Source: Phycicoccus sp. HDW14 (lineage in GTDB: Bacteria; Actinomycetota; Actinomycetes; Actinomycetales; Dermatophilaceae). Taken from it: a stretch of 64,000 bases of DNA. Shown here piece by piece: positions 52,069 to 61,924 of this stretch. The stretch lies in NCBI RefSeq assembly GCF_011383005.1, contig NZ_CP049935.1, positions 2,790,001-2,854,000 on the forward strand. Reading direction: 5' to 3'. Made by a program: the position numbers and the translations under genes. The notes beneath the pieces are model-generated. The model made no database searches. It was not told where the DNA came from and was given only the letters and a program-made list of their open reading frames with translations. Position 1 is the first letter of the stretch, and the number at the start of each line of letters is the position of its first letter.

Positions 52069-52122
52069 GCAGCCGCACACCGCACGGTCAGCCGCACTCC
52101 CTCCGGGGTGTGCGGATGGCTG
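52069..52122. repeat. Imperfect palindrome after DsrE gene
   Basis: CCGCACACC (52073-52081) pairs with GGTGTGCGG (52107-52115), with outer CAG/CTG help. CAGCCGCAC occurs twice within it (52070, 52089). It lies between two convergent genes and may serve as a terminator. It is not clearly a member of the P1-P3 families. Confidence 0.5.
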
Positions 52123-52170
52123 CTGGATGTGCGTCTGTCCGTACGCGCGGGCGGCCGCGTCCGGTACCGG

Positions 52171-53171
52171 TCAGCCGACGAGGGCGAGCGAGACGCCGTA
52201 GGCGACGACCCCGGCCACGAGCAGCCCGGCCGCGGCGGTCGCCAGCTGGCAGCGCACGGCCGTGACCGGCGGCAGGACGACGAGGACCCGGCGCATCGCG
52301 TGCGACACGGCCGCGGCGAGCAACCCGGCGAGCGCCGAGGTGGCCGGGCGGGGTGACCCGATGACGGCGCCGGCGACGAGCGCGCCGGAGGCCCGAGGAC
52401 CATCGAGATCGGCAGCAGCCAGGCCCGGACGGCCGCGATGCCGGCGCCGAGGTCGGCCACCGCCCCGACGGCGACGGCGACCAGGGCCACGGTGGCGAGG
52501 TCGGTGGGCCGGGCCGAGCGGGCCAGCGGCAGCCACGTCGTGCCGACGGCGAGCAGGGCGAGCCCGAAGGCGGTGACCCCGATCGACTCGGTGAGGCGCG
52601 GGCGCCCGTCGCGCCGGACGATCTGGTGGACGAACATCAGCCCGAGCCCGACGGCCAGCGCCACGGGCACGAGGCGCAGGTAGAGGTCGTCGGTGGGGAC
52701 GACGGCGGCGGCGGGCGCGAGCACCGCGGTGACGCCGACGGCCAGCGCCGACCCGAAGCGGCTCGAGCTGCCGAGCAGGCGCGGCCAGCCCCAGGCGAGC
52801 ACCAGGCCGGTCCAGGCGAGACCGGCGGCGAGCACGAGGGGGTCGGTGCGCAGCGCGAGGACGAGCAGGGCGGCGAGCACGGCGGTGGCCACGACGACGA
52901 CGGGGCGCGGCACCGTGGCCATCTCGGGCAGCACGGGGTTGCGCAGGGCGGCCTCGAGGCGGGCCCGGCGCTGGGCGCGGGTCTCACCGGCCGGCGCGGG
53001 GGCGTCGACGGAGGCCGGGTCGGGGACGGCGGGGTCAGCGACAGGGTCGGCGAGGTCGGGGTCGGCCGCGCCGGGGTCGGCAGCGACGCCCTCCGTGGCG
53101 TCGGCCGACGGCTCGGCGTCCGTCACGCGCGCCCCCTCGGCGGCCGTCTCCTGCTCCTCCACGCCCGGCAT
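52171..53171 (-). pseudogene. Polytopic membrane protein, frame broken near 52392
   Basis: A membrane protein with an acidic, Pro/Ala/Asp-rich head of about 75 residues ([20 protein letters not shown]), a basic patch and seven to nine helices ([80 protein letters not shown]). After AWLLPISMVLG the frame is lost; one extra base near 52392-52394 continues with ASGALVAGAVIGSPRPATSA and ends LLVAGVVAYGVSLALVG. Repaired length is about 333 residues. No family recognised. The start may be ATG 53171 or a later GTG. Confidence 0.7.
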
Positions 53172-53178
53172 CCTCGCA

Positions 53179-53481
53179 TCACCCGCCGGCGAACGGCGGC
53201 AGCACCTCGACGAGCGCCCCCGGCGGCACGGGGTCGGCCGCGGAGGCGGCGAGCCCGTCGACGAGCACCGAGCAGACGGGCAGCACCTCGGCGAGACCGG
53301 GACGGGCACCGGTGAGCGCTGCGACGAGCTCGGCCACCGACGCCGGGGCGGGCACCACCTCGGTGTCGACCCCGGCAGCCGCACGGGCACCGGCCCAGTA
53401 GCGCACCGTGACCCCCGTGGGGGTGGCGGCCTCGGGCGCGGCCGTCCCACCGGTGGTCGAAGCCCCGTGACGCGTGTCCAT
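53179..53481 (-). CDS. MoaD/ThiS-family sulphur carrier
   Basis: A 100-residue beta-grasp protein. After a Gly/Ala/Thr head it reads [60 protein letters not shown] and ends [11 protein letters not shown]. The terminal Gly-Gly is the residue pair that is adenylated and made into a thiocarboxylate. It may serve molybdopterin or another sulphur transfer; no moa gene is adjacent. The ATG at 53481 lies opposite the GlnR-like gene, with a shared -10 between them. Its stop is seven bases from the next minus-strand start. Confidence 0.85.
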   Translation of the reverse strand: MDTRHGASTTGGTAAPEAATPTGVTVRYWAGARAAAGVDTEVVPAPASVAELVAALTGARPGLAEVLPVCSVLVDGLAASAADPVPPGALVEVLPPFAGG

Positions 53482-53486
53482 GACCG

Positions 53487-53496
53487 CCTATCCTGT
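53487..53496. promoter_or_regulatory. Shared bidirectional -10 element
   Basis: Plus TATCCT (53489-53494) is eight bases before ATG 53503, and minus CAGGAT (53495-53490) is eight bases before ATG 53481. The same base pairs appear to serve as -10 in both directions, and both transcripts would be leaderless. Confidence 0.65.
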
Positions 53497-53502
53497 GGGG
53501 CG

Positions 53503-54210
53503 ATGGCCCACCTGTTGCTGTTGACGAACACCTTGGCGCCCAGCGCCGAGGTCCTTCCGGCGCTCGGGCTCCTCAGCCACCATGTTCGCATCCTCCCCGC
53601 CGAGGCGTCCGCGCTGGTCGACGCCCCGGACGCGGATGCCGTGCTCGTCGACGCCCGGCGCGAGCTGGCGATGGCCAAGTCGCTGTGCCGCGTGCTGACC
53701 ACCACGGGGGTCTCGGCCCCGCTGCTCGTCGTCGTCACCGAGGGCGGGCTCGCGGGGCTCACCGCCGAGTGGGGTGTCGACGACGTGCTCCTCGACACCG
53801 CCGGGCCGGCCGAGGTCGAGGCCCGGCTGCGGCTGGCCGTCGGGCGACGCGCCGACGCCGTCGAGGAGGAGGCCGGGCCCATCACCGCCGGCGCGCTGGT
53901 CATCGACGAGACGACCTACTCCGTGCGGCTGCGCGGGAAGCTGCTCGACCTCACGTACAAGGAGTTCGAGCTGCTCAAGTACCTCGCGCAGCACCCGGGC
54001 CGGGTCTTCACCCGCTCCCAGCTGCTCCAGGAGGTCTGGGGCTACGACTACTTCGGCGGCACGCGCACCGTCGACGTCCACGTCCGCCGCCTGCGCGCCA
54101 AGCTCGGCATCGAGCACGAGCTGCTCATCGGCACCGTCCGCAACGTCGGCTACCGCTTCGTCCCCGAGGTCGCCGCCGAGCTGGACCAGCTCGAGGAGGT
54201 CGACGGCTGA
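53503..54210 (+). CDS. glnR: GlnR-like winged-helix response regulator
   Basis: A 235-residue OmpR-type regulator. The N-terminal receiver is atypical: it opens [20 protein letters not shown] with no acidic pair, but keeps an Asp in [14 protein letters not shown]. The C-terminal winged helix is standard: [60 protein letters not shown] and VGYRFVPE. Actinobacterial GlnR has just this form and controls nitrogen genes. The next gene is mshD, as in M. tuberculosis (Rv0818-Rv0819), which supports the name. Confidence 0.85.
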   Translation: MAHLLLLTNTLAPSAEVLPALGLLSHHVRILPAEASALVDAPDADAVLVDARRELAMAKSLCRVLTTTGVSAPLLVVVTEGGLAGLTAEWGVDDVLLDTAGPAEVEARLRLAVGRRADAVEEEAGPITAGALVIDETTYSVRLRGKLLDLTYKEFELLKYLAQHPGRVFTRSQLLQEVWGYDYFGGTRTVDVHVRRLRAKLGIEHELLIGTVRNVGYRFVPEVAAELDQLEEVDG

Positions 54211-54211
54211 C

Positions 54212-55095
54212 GTGCCGGTCACCGAGCGGCTCGAGGCCGTCGACGACGCCACCGCGCACGAGGCCCGCGAGCTGTGGGACCGGGCGGAGGCCGCCGACGG
54301 TGTCGGCGCCGTGTCCGAGGCCTTCCGGCTCGCCCTCGGCGCGGCGCGGCCCGGGGTGCTGCACCTGCTGCGGCGCGACGACTCCGGGCAGCTGGTCGGG
54401 TACGCGCAGGTGGCCTCCGCGGGCACCGACGACGCCGTCGCCGAGCTCGTGGTCGACCCGGCCGCCCGCCGCTCGGGCCACGGCCGGACGCTGCTCGATG
54501 CGGCGCTCGCCGAGGGCGTCCGCAGCGTCTGGGCGCACGGCGACCTCGACGCGGCCCGCGCGCTGGCCGGGGCGTCGGGGCTGGACCGGACCCGCGAGCT
54601 GTTCCTGATGACCCGCCCGCTGACAGCAAGCGATGCCACCGATCCCGTTCTGCCGGAGGGCTACTCCGTGCGGGCGTTCGAGCCGGGACGTGACGACGAG
54701 GACTGGGTCCGGCTCAACGCCGCGGCCTTCGCGCACCACCCCGAGCAGGGCCGGCTGACGGTCGAGGACCTCCACGAGCGGATGGGCCAGCCGTGGTTCG
54801 ACCCGGCCGGATTCCTGCTCGTCGAGCGCGAGGGCCGGGTCGTCGCCTTCCACTGGACCAAGGTCGAGGGGGGCTCCGGTGAGGTGTACGTCGTCGGGGT
54901 CGACCCGGCCGAGCAGGGCCACGGCCTCGGGGGCCGCTGGCCGCCCTCGGGCTGGCGCACCTCGCCCGGCAGGACCTGGCCGAGGTCGAGCTCTACGTCG
55001 ACGGCGACAACACCGCCGCCCGGCGCACGTACGCGCGCCTCGGCTTCGAGGACGCCGCCGTCCACGTCCAGTACTCGGTCCCGACTCCGGCCTGA
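54212..55095 (+). pseudogene. mshD: Mycothiol synthase MshD, frame broken near 54931
   Basis: Last enzyme of mycothiol synthesis, acetylating Cys-GlcN-Ins with acetyl-CoA. MshD is a double GNAT protein. The first GNAT shows AELVVDPAARRSGHGRTLLD, the second GSGEVYVVGVDPAEQGHGLG. The frame then breaks in GGGGG (54929-54933). One more G gives PLAALGLAHLARQDLAEVEL and YVDGDNTAARRTYARLGFED, the true end of GNAT, with a stop at 55095. Repaired length is about 294 residues. GTG 54212 is one base past the glnR stop. Since mshA is intact and a mycothiol enzyme is present, real loss is unlikely. Confidence 0.88.
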
Positions 55096-55110
55096 CCCGT
55101 CGCCCCACCC

Positions 55111-55161
55111 CGGTTCGAGGTGATGCCGCACCACGTCCGGGGCCGCTTCCACCTCCAACCG
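55111..55161. repeat. Palindrome, family P1 copy C
   Basis: CGGTTCGAGGTG (55111-55122) pairs, with mismatches, with CCACCTCCAACCG (55149-55161). The core 55115-55157 is 43 bases long, as in copies A and B, and keeps TCGAGGTG and CACCTC at the same places, but the centre has drifted. Confidence 0.5.
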
Positions 55162-55240
55162 TCGACCCCCGCCCCGCCCTCCGGCACTCCGCGCCCGTCT
55201 GACCGCGACCGTCCTGCACCGACCTGACAGGATGGAGACC

Positions 55241-57547
55241 ATGACGGACGAGTCGGGTGTGGGCGTGCACGACACCACCGCTCGCGACGCCGCCGCGGAC
55301 GCGTCGGCCGAGGGAGTCATCGTCAGCGAGGTCTCCATCGCGAGCGCCTCGGCCACCGAGACACGCCACCAGCCGCGCGGCACCAACGGGAGGTTCGTGC
55401 GCGGCCAGCACCCCGGCGCCGAGGAGGAGGCCGAGGGCCTGCCCTCCGACCGCTTCCTCGACCGCGAGATCTCCTGGCTGCAGTTCAACGAGCGCGTGCT
55501 CCAGATGGCGGGCGACGAGAACGTCCCCCTCCTCGAGCGGGCCCGCTACCTCGCGATCTTCGCCTCGAACCTCGACGAGTTCTTCATGGTCCGGGTGGCC
55601 GGGCTCAAGCGCCGCATCGCCACCGGCATCGCCGTGCGCTCGGCGTCCGGGCTCGAGCCGCGCGAGGTCCTCGAGCAGATCTCCCTCGTGGCCCACGAGC
55701 TGATGACGATGCAGGCGCGGGTCTACGCCGAGCAGGTGCGGCCGGCGCTCGAGGACGAGGGCGTGAGCATCGTCCGCTGGGACGCCCTGTCCGACGAGGA
55801 GCGCGACCGCCTCGCCCGCGTCTTCACCGACCGGCTCTTCCCGGTGCTCACCCCGCTGGCCGTCGACCCCGCGCACCCGTTCCCGTACATCTCCGGGCTC
55901 TCGCTCAACCTCGCGGTCATCCTCGTCAACCCGCGCTCGGGCAAGGAGCACTTCGCGCGCGTCAAGGTGCCCCCGATGCTGCCGCGCCTCGTGCGCATCG
56001 AGCCCGGCCCCGACGAGTCGCCGCTCGCCGACATGTACGACACCCGGTTCGTGCCGCTCGAGGACGTCATCGCCGCCCACCTCGACCAGCTCTTCCCCGG
56101 GATGGAGATCCGCGAGCACTTCACCTTCCGGGTCACCCGCAACGAGGACCTCGAGGTCGAGGAGGACGACAACGAGAACCTCCTCACCGCCCTCGAGCGC
56201 GAGCTGACCCGCCGGCGCTTCGGCCCGCCGGTGCGCCTCGAGGTCGAGGAGGCGATGGACGACCACGTCCTCGACCTCATCGTCCGCGAGCTCGGGGTGG
56301 CCTCCTCCGAGGTCTACCGGCTGCCCGCGCCCCTCGACCTGCGCGGCCTCAACCTCATCGCCGACCTCGAGCGCTCCGAGCTGCACTTCGAGCCGTTCGT
56401 CGCGCGCACCAACGCCGACCTCGCGCCCACCGAGTCGGCCAAGGCCCGCGACATCTTCGCCTCGATCCGCAAGCAGGACGTCCTGCTCCAGCACCCGTAC
56501 GACTCGTTCTCGACCTCGGTGCAGGCCCTCCTCGAGCAGGCCGCGTCCGACCCGCACGTCCTGGCCATCAAGCAGACGCTCTACCGCACGAGCGGCGACA
56601 GCCCGATCATCGACGCCCTCATCGACGCCGCCGAGGCCGGCAAGCAGGTGCTCGCCGTCGTCGAGATCAAGGCCCGCTTCGACGAGGAGAACAACATCTC
56701 CTGGGCCCGCAAGCTCGAGCACGCCGGCGTCCACGTCGTCTACGGCATCGTCGGGCTCAAGACCCACGCCAAGCTCTGCCTCGTCATCCGGCAGGAGGCC
56801 GAGGGGATGCGCCGGTACTGCCACGTCGGCACCGGCAACTACAACCCCAAGACCGCCCGGCTCTACGAGGACCTCGGGCTGCTCACCGACGACGAGCAGG
56901 TCGGCGAGGACCTCTCGAAGCTGTTCAACCAGCTCTCCGGCATCGCCCCGCGCAGCAAGTTCAAGCGCCTCCTCGTCGCGCCGCGCTCGGTGCGCTCCGG
57001 CCTCAACGCGCACATCGAGGCCGAGATCGCCCACGAGCGCGCGGAACCGGGGTCGGGGTTCATCGCCTGGAAGGTCAACTCGATCGTCGACGAGCAGCTC
57101 ATCGACGCCCTGTACCGCGCCTCGCAGGCCGGGGTCACCGTCCAGCTGTGGGTCCGGGGCATCTGCGCGCTGCGTCCGGGGGTGCCGGGGCTGTCCGAGA
57201 CCATCGAGGTCCGCAGCGTCCTCGGCCGCTTCCTCGAGCACTCGCGCGTCTTCTGGTTCGGTGGCGGCGGGGAGCCGGTGGCCTACATCGGCAGCGCCGA
57301 CATGATGCACCGCAACCTCGACCGGCGCGTCGAGGCGCTCGTCCGGCTCACCGAGCCGCGCCACCTCGAGGACCTCCAGTCGCTGCTCGAGCGCGGACGG
57401 TCCGACCGGTACTCGCACTGGGCCCTCGCCGGTGACGGACGCTGGACGCGCCACCACCTCGACGAGGAGGGGCAGCCGCTCGAGGACCTGCAGACCGCCC
57501 TCGTCGACATGCACGCCAAGCGGCGCCGCAAGGCCCGGCGGCGCTGA
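55241..57547 (+). CDS. ppk1: Polyphosphate kinase 1
   Basis: Makes polyphosphate from ATP. The 768 residues include a disordered head of about 65 residues. Then come the N domain ([20 protein letters not shown]), head domain, and two phospholipase-D-like catalytic domains with [20 protein letters not shown], the phospho-His in [40 protein letters not shown] and the second His in [23 protein letters not shown] 55241 is favoured over 55232 because CAGGAT (55228-55233) then lies seven bases upstream. mutT1 follows ten bases downstream, a conserved pair in actinobacteria. Confidence 0.97.
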   Translation: MTDESGVGVHDTTARDAAADASAEGVIVSEVSIASASATETRHQPRGTNGRFVRGQHPGAEEEAEGLPSDRFLDREISWLQFNERVLQMAGDENVPLLERARYLAIFASNLDEFFMVRVAGLKRRIATGIAVRSASGLEPREVLEQISLVAHELMTMQARVYAEQVRPALEDEGVSIVRWDALSDEERDRLARVFTDRLFPVLTPLAVDPAHPFPYISGLSLNLAVILVNPRSGKEHFARVKVPPMLPRLVRIEPGPDESPLADMYDTRFVPLEDVIAAHLDQLFPGMEIREHFTFRVTRNEDLEVEEDDNENLLTALERELTRRRFGPPVRLEVEEAMDDHVLDLIVRELGVASSEVYRLPAPLDLRGLNLIADLERSELHFEPFVARTNADLAPTESAKARDIFASIRKQDVLLQHPYDSFSTSVQALLEQAASDPHVLAIKQTLYRTSGDSPIIDALIDAAEAGKQVLAVVEIKARFDEENNISWARKLEHAGVHVVYGIVGLKTHAKLCLVIRQEAEGMRRYCHVGTGNYNPKTARLYEDLGLLTDDEQVGEDLSKLFNQLSGIAPRSKFKRLLVAPRSVRSGLNAHIEAEIAHERAEPGSGFIAWKVNSIVDEQLIDALYRASQAGVTVQLWVRGICALRPGVPGLSETIEVRSVLGRFLEHSRVFWFGGGGEPVAYIGSADMMHRNLDRRVEALVRLTEPRHLEDLQSLLERGRSDRYSHWALAGDGRWTRHHLDEEGQPLEDLQTALVDMHAKRRRKARRR

Positions 57548-57557
57548 GGCCGCCCGC

Positions 57558-58502
57558 GTGCCGACGACGATCCCGGCCGCCGGGACCCTCCCGTGGCGGG
57601 TGCGCGACCACGCCCTCGAGGTCGCGCTGGTGCACCGTCCGCGCTACGACGACTGGTCGTGGGCCAAGGGCAAGCTCGACCCGGCCGAGGAGTGGGCACC
57701 GGCCGCCGTCCGCGAGACGCACGAGGAGACCGGGCTGCGGGTCCGCCTCGGGGTGCCGCTGCCCGAGGCCCGCTACACGCTGCTCGACAAGGACGGCCGC
57801 CCCGGCGACAAGGTCGTGCGCTACTGGGCGGCGACGGTGGTCGGCGGTGACGGGCGGCTGGTCAACGAGATCGACGACGTCGCGTGGCTCGACCCCCGGG
57901 TGGCCCACGACCGGCTCGACTACGCGCGCGACCGCGAGCAGCTGCGCGCGCTCGTGCGCCACCACCAGGCCGGGATGCTCGACACCTGGCCGCTCGTGCT
58001 CGTCCGGCACGCCCGGGCCGTGGCGCGCGGGGCGTGGGGCGGCGAGCTCGACACGCTGCGACCCCTCGACGGGGCCGGCCGGACCCGCGCGACGGCGCTC
58101 GTCGACGTCCTCGCCGCCTACGTGCCCGAGCGGGTCGTGTCCTCCCCCTCGCTGCGCTGCGTCGACACCGTCGTCCCCTTCGCGGCCGCGGCGGGCATGA
58201 AGATCCGCACGCGGAACGGCCTGTCCGAGGAGGGTTTCGCCGACGACCCGTCGAAGGCGGTGCGGCGGCTCCAGAAGGTCGTGGCGGCCGGCCGGCCCAC
58301 CGTCGTGTGCTCCCACGGGCCGGTGCTGCCCGCGCTCCTCGAGGTGCTGCACGGGCTCGCCGGTGACGCCGACGCCGAGCAGGTCGCGCGGCTCGAGGCG
58401 GCCACCGGCGACAAGCTCGTCAAGGGCGAGGCGCTGGTCTGCCACGTGGCGGGCGCCGGACCGTCGGCGCGGGTCGTCGCCGTCGAGCGCCACCTCCCCT
58501 GA
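57558..58502 (+). CDS. mutT1: Nudix hydrolase with histidine phosphatase domain (MutT1)
   Basis: A 314-residue two-domain sanitising enzyme. Residues 1-140 form the Nudix domain with the full box GKLDPAEEWAPAAVRETHEE followed by TGL. Residues 150-314 form a histidine phosphatase domain with LVLVRHARAVARG (phospho-His) and VVCSHGPVLPALLE (second His). In mycobacteria MutT1 degrades 8-oxo-dGTP and diadenosine polyphosphates. GTG 57558 follows ppk1 by ten bases and lacks a strong ribosome site, so coupling to ppk1 is likely. A short hairpin (58514-58529) follows. Confidence 0.92.
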   Translation: MPTTIPAAGTLPWRVRDHALEVALVHRPRYDDWSWAKGKLDPAEEWAPAAVRETHEETGLRVRLGVPLPEARYTLLDKDGRPGDKVVRYWAATVVGGDGRLVNEIDDVAWLDPRVAHDRLDYARDREQLRALVRHHQAGMLDTWPLVLVRHARAVARGAWGGELDTLRPLDGAGRTRATALVDVLAAYVPERVVSSPSLRCVDTVVPFAAAAGMKIRTRNGLSEEGFADDPSKAVRRLQKVVAAGRPTVVCSHGPVLPALLEVLHGLAGDADAEQVARLEAATGDKLVKGEALVCHVAGAGPSARVVAVERHLP

Positions 58503-58561
58503 CCCCTCGGCGCCCCCCGGCACCGGGGGCTGACCCTCCCGTCGGCAAGTGCTCGGGTGCC

Positions 58562-58616
58562 GTTCACGCGACGTTCACCCGTGACGGGCCACCCGGTCAT
58601 CCGGCGTCCCTACCGT
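58562..58616 (+). promoter_or_regulatory. PHO box and -10 of pstS
   Basis: GTTCACGCGAC (58562-58572) and GTTCACCCGTG (58573-58583) are adjacent 11-base direct repeats that match the Streptomyces PHO-box unit GTTCACC. TACCGT at 58611-58616 is a plausible -10, and the leader is then about 55 bases. Likely bound by RegX3 in low phosphate. Confidence 0.8.
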
Positions 58617-58678
58617 CCGGAGCGTCGGCCACCGATGCCCGACGCCATCGACCCCCATGACCTCCGAGAGGTACACAC

Positions 58679-59797
58679 GTGAAGACCCTCCGTTTCGGCC
58701 AGCTGGCGAGCATCGCCCTGGTCGGCTCCATCGCCCTCGCGGGCTGCGGTTCGGACAACAACTCGGGCAGCGGCACGACGGCCGGCGCCGGCAGCTCCTC
58801 CGCGGCGTCCGACTGCTTCACCGGCACGCTGAACGCCGAGGGCTCGTCCGCACAGAAGAACGCGTTCGAGGAGGCCGCCGCGTCCTACAAGGCCGCGTGC
58901 ACCGGTGCCCAGGTGAACTACAACCCGACCGGGTCGGGCGCCGGCATCAAGCAGTTCATCGCCGGCCAGGTCGACTTCGCCGGGTCCGACTCGGCCCTGA
59001 AGACCGAGGAGAAGGACGGGGTCGTCGAGACCGACGCCGCCGCGGCCTTCTGCGGCTCGCCCGCCTGGAACATCCCGATGGTCACCGGCCCGATCGCGAT
59101 CGCCTTCAACGTCAAGGGCGTCGACTCGCTCACCCTGACGCCGGCCGTCGCCGCCGACATCTTCACCGGCAAGATCACCACCTGGAACGACCCGAAGATC
59201 GCGGCGGTCAACTCCGGTGTCTCGCTGCCGTCCACGGCCATCAAGGTCTTCTTCCGCTCCGACGAGTCGGGCACCACCGAGAACTTCACGAAGTACCTCG
59301 CCGCCGCCTCCGACGGTGGCTGGACGGCCGAGCCCGCGAAGAAGTGGACCGGCAAGGGCGAGGGCAAGGAGAAGTCGGCCGGTGTCGCCGAGGGCGTGAA
59401 GTCCACCGACGGCGGCATCACGTACGTCGAGTGGAGCTACGCCAAGGACAACGACCTGGGCGTCGCGAAGATCGACAACGGCGGGGGCGCGGTCGAGCTG
59501 ACCGGCGAGACCGTCGGCAAGGCCGTCGAGGCCGCCAAGCCCGACGGCGAGGGCAACGACCTGCGGCTCAAGCTCGACTACGCGACGAAGGAGGCCGACG
59601 CCTACCCGATCCTCCTCGTCACCTACGAGGTCGTCTGCTCGAAGAACAAGGACGCGCAGAAGGGCAAGGACATCAAGTCCTTCCTCAAGCACTTCGCCTC
59701 CTCGGACGTGCAGAAGAGCCTCGAGGAGATCGGGTACGCCCCGCTCCCCTCGTCGGTGCAGACCAAGGTCGAGGCCGCCATCGAGGCCCTGTCCTGA
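58679..59797 (+). CDS. pstS: Phosphate-binding lipoprotein PstS
   Basis: Captures phosphate outside the membrane for the Pst transporter. The 372-residue precursor has lipobox ALAGC near residue 22 and a Ser/Gly/Ala linker. The binding fold follows, with TLNAEGSSAQKNAFEEAAAS, NYNPTGSGAGIKQFIAGQVD, DFAGSDSALKTEE and FFRSDESGTTENFTKYLAAA, the residues that hold phosphate in PstS. The C-terminus has YPILLVTYEVVCSKNKDAQK. GTG 58679 follows GAGAGG. First gene of pstSCAB, after a PHO box. Confidence 0.96.
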   Translation: MKTLRFGQLASIALVGSIALAGCGSDNNSGSGTTAGAGSSSAASDCFTGTLNAEGSSAQKNAFEEAAASYKAACTGAQVNYNPTGSGAGIKQFIAGQVDFAGSDSALKTEEKDGVVETDAAAAFCGSPAWNIPMVTGPIAIAFNVKGVDSLTLTPAVAADIFTGKITTWNDPKIAAVNSGVSLPSTAIKVFFRSDESGTTENFTKYLAAASDGGWTAEPAKKWTGKGEGKEKSAGVAEGVKSTDGGITYVEWSYAKDNDLGVAKIDNGGGAVELTGETVGKAVEAAKPDGEGNDLRLKLDYATKEADAYPILLVTYEVVCSKNKDAQKGKDIKSFLKHFASSDVQKSLEEIGYAPLPSSVQTKVEAAIEALS

Positions 59798-59839
59798 CCG
59801 TCTCGGCCCGGCGGCTGCGGCCGCCGACCTGACCGCGAG

Positions 59840-59866
59840 GGGGCGGGCCGGCCACCGGCCCGCCCC
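59840..59866. terminator. Hairpin between pstS and pstC
   Basis: Arms 59840-59851 and 59855-59866 form a perfect 12-bp GC stem with loop CCA, inside the operon. It probably cuts read-through from pstS so that the binding protein is made in excess over the membrane parts, or protects the pstS mRNA 3' end. Confidence 0.75.
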
Positions 59867-59920
59867 TCCGGCACGACCACCGCACCCCGACCACCCCGAC
59901 GAGAGAACAGCGAGGAGACC

Positions 59921-60940
59921 GTGTCGACCTCCATCACCGGCCGCTCGGCCGTCGACGAGCTGCCCGGGCCCGACGGCCGCGGGCCGCTGCACGGGGACGG
60001 AGCCGGCACCGGACGTCTCGGTGACCGCCTGTTCGGCGGCGCCGCCACCGCGTCCGGCATCTTCGTCATCGCCCTCGTGACGCTCGTGGGGGTCTTCCTC
60101 GTCGCGCAGGCCATCCCGGCCCTGCAGGCCGACCAGGCGAGCTTCCTGACCTCCCGCGAGTGGGCCACCGCGGGGGCCGAGCCGCGCTTCGGCATCGTCG
60201 ACCTGCTGTGGGCCACGGTGGTCACCGCCGTCATCGCGATGGCCATCGCCGTCCCGCTCGGGGTGGCCATCGCCCTGTTCATCACCCAGTACGCACCGGC
60301 CTGGCTCTCCCGGCCGGCCGCGGCGACCATCGACCTGCTCGCCGCCGTCCCCTCGATCGTCTTCGGCTTCTGGGGCCTGACCATCGCCGGCCAGTACTTC
60401 GAGCCGGTCGCCACGGTCATCGACAGGGCGCTCGGCTGGATCCCGTTCTTCGCGCAGCCGGAGGACGGCCCGAGCGCCAAGAGCACGCTGGCCTTCGCCG
60501 GCGTCATCCTCGCGATCATGGTGCTGCCGATCGTCACGGCCATCTCGCGCGAGGTCTTCGCCCAGGTGCCGACCGCGCACAAGGAGGGCGCGCTGGCCCT
60601 CGGCGCGACGCAGTGGGAGATGATCCGCACCGCGGTCCTGCCGTTCGGCAAGCCCGGCGTCATCAGCGCCGCGATGCTCGGCCTCGGGCGCGCGCTCGGC
60701 GAGACGCTCGCGGTGACCATCCTCCTGTCCTCGCTCAACGACGGGGCGGCCTTCTCGTCCTCGATCTTCAGCGGCGGGGCCACCTTCGCCTCGAAGATCG
60801 CCCTCGGCATCCAGGAGGCGAACACCGCGACGAGCACCGGCGCGCTCATCGCCGCCGGCCTCGTCCTCTTCGTCCTCACCTTCGTCGTCAACGCGATCGC
60901 CCGCGTCGTCATCGAGCGCAGGAAGGCCTTCTCCGAATGA
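59921..60940 (+). CDS. pstC: Phosphate ABC transporter permease PstC
   Basis: A 339-residue permease with six main helices, beginning after a hydrophilic head of about 45 residues (ASGIFVIALVTLVGVFLVAQ; VVTAVIAMAIAVPLGVAIAL; FAGVILAIMVLPIVTAISRE). The ATPase-contacting EAA loop is KEGALALGATQWEMIRTAVL, followed by GRALGETLAVTILLSSLNDG. GTG 59921 follows GAGGAGA. Its stop overlaps the pstA start (ATGA). Confidence 0.96.
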   Translation: MSTSITGRSAVDELPGPDGRGPLHGDGAGTGRLGDRLFGGAATASGIFVIALVTLVGVFLVAQAIPALQADQASFLTSREWATAGAEPRFGIVDLLWATVVTAVIAMAIAVPLGVAIALFITQYAPAWLSRPAAATIDLLAAVPSIVFGFWGLTIAGQYFEPVATVIDRALGWIPFFAQPEDGPSAKSTLAFAGVILAIMVLPIVTAISREVFAQVPTAHKEGALALGATQWEMIRTAVLPFGKPGVISAAMLGLGRALGETLAVTILLSSLNDGAAFSSSIFSGGATFASKIALGIQEANTATSTGALIAAGLVLFVLTFVVNAIARVVIERRKAFSE

Positions 60941-61863
60941 GCACCATCGAGCTCGAGGCGGGTCCGCGCGGCGGCGCCCCAGCGCCCGCGGCCCCGCCGT
61001 CCTTCGCCCCGAAGTCCGGTCCGAGGGCGTTGCGCGACAACCTCGCCCGGATCGTGATGTGGGGTGCGTTCGTCCTCGGTGTGATCCCGCTCGTGTGGAT
61101 CCTCGTGTCGACGATCCTCAAGGGCGGCTCGATGCTGCTCGAGTCGCAGTGGTGGACCAACTCGCAGGCCGGCATCACCGACCGACGGGTCGGCGGCGGC
61201 GCGGTGCACGCCATCCAGGGCACGCTCATCCAGGCCGCCGTGACGACCGTCATCTCGGTGCCGGTCGGGGTGATGACCGCCGTCTACCTCGTCGAGTACG
61301 GACGGGGCCGGCTGGCCCGGGCCGTGTCGTTCATGGTCGACATCCTCACCGGCATCCCGTCGATCGTCGCCGCGCTCTTCGTCTACGCGCTGTGGGTCAC
61401 GACCTTCGGGTTCCAGCGCGTGGCCTTCGCGGTGTGCCTCGCACTCGTCCTGCTGATGATCCCGACGATCGTCCGCTCGACGGAGGAGATGCTCAAGCTC
61501 GTGCCGAACGAGCTGCGCGAGGCGTCGTACGCGCTGGGCGTTCCGAAGTGGAAGACCATCTTCAAGGTCGTCCTCCCGACGGCGTTCTCGGGCATCGTCA
61601 CCGGCGTGCTGCTCGGCGTCGCGCGGGTGATGGGCGAGACGGCGCCGCTGCTCGTGCTGGGGCCGTACACGCCCGTCATCGTCACCGACCTGTTCGCCAC
61701 GAACATGGCGACCCTGCCGACGATGATCAACCAGAGCCGCAGCGAGAACCTCCAACCGGCGCTCGACCGGGTCTGGGGCGCGGCGCTCACCCTCATCCTC
61801 CTGATCTTCCTGCTCAACCTGCTCGGCCGGTTCGTCGGCCGGTTCAGCAAGGTCAAGAGCTGA
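60937..61863 (+). CDS. pstA: Phosphate ABC transporter permease PstA
   Basis: A 308-residue permease with six helices ([60 protein letters not shown]). EAA loop: [20 protein letters not shown], then [18 protein letters not shown]. The C-terminus is [17 protein letters not shown]. The ATG at 60937 overlaps the pstC stop by four bases, so it is tightly coupled. Confidence 0.96.
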   Translation: MSTIELEAGPRGGAPAPAAPPSFAPKSGPRALRDNLARIVMWGAFVLGVIPLVWILVSTILKGGSMLLESQWWTNSQAGITDRRVGGGAVHAIQGTLIQAAVTTVISVPVGVMTAVYLVEYGRGRLARAVSFMVDILTGIPSIVAALFVYALWVTTFGFQRVAFAVCLALVLLMIPTIVRSTEEMLKLVPNELREASYALGVPKWKTIFKVVLPTAFSGIVTGVLLGVARVMGETAPLLVLGPYTPVIVTDLFATNMATLPTMINQSRSENLQPALDRVWGAALTLILLIFLLNLLGRFVGRFSKVKS

Positions 61864-61924
61864 CCGCCCTCTCCCCGAACGACTTCCGACCACCCCGCCC
61901 CGGGACGAAAGAGACACCGACACC

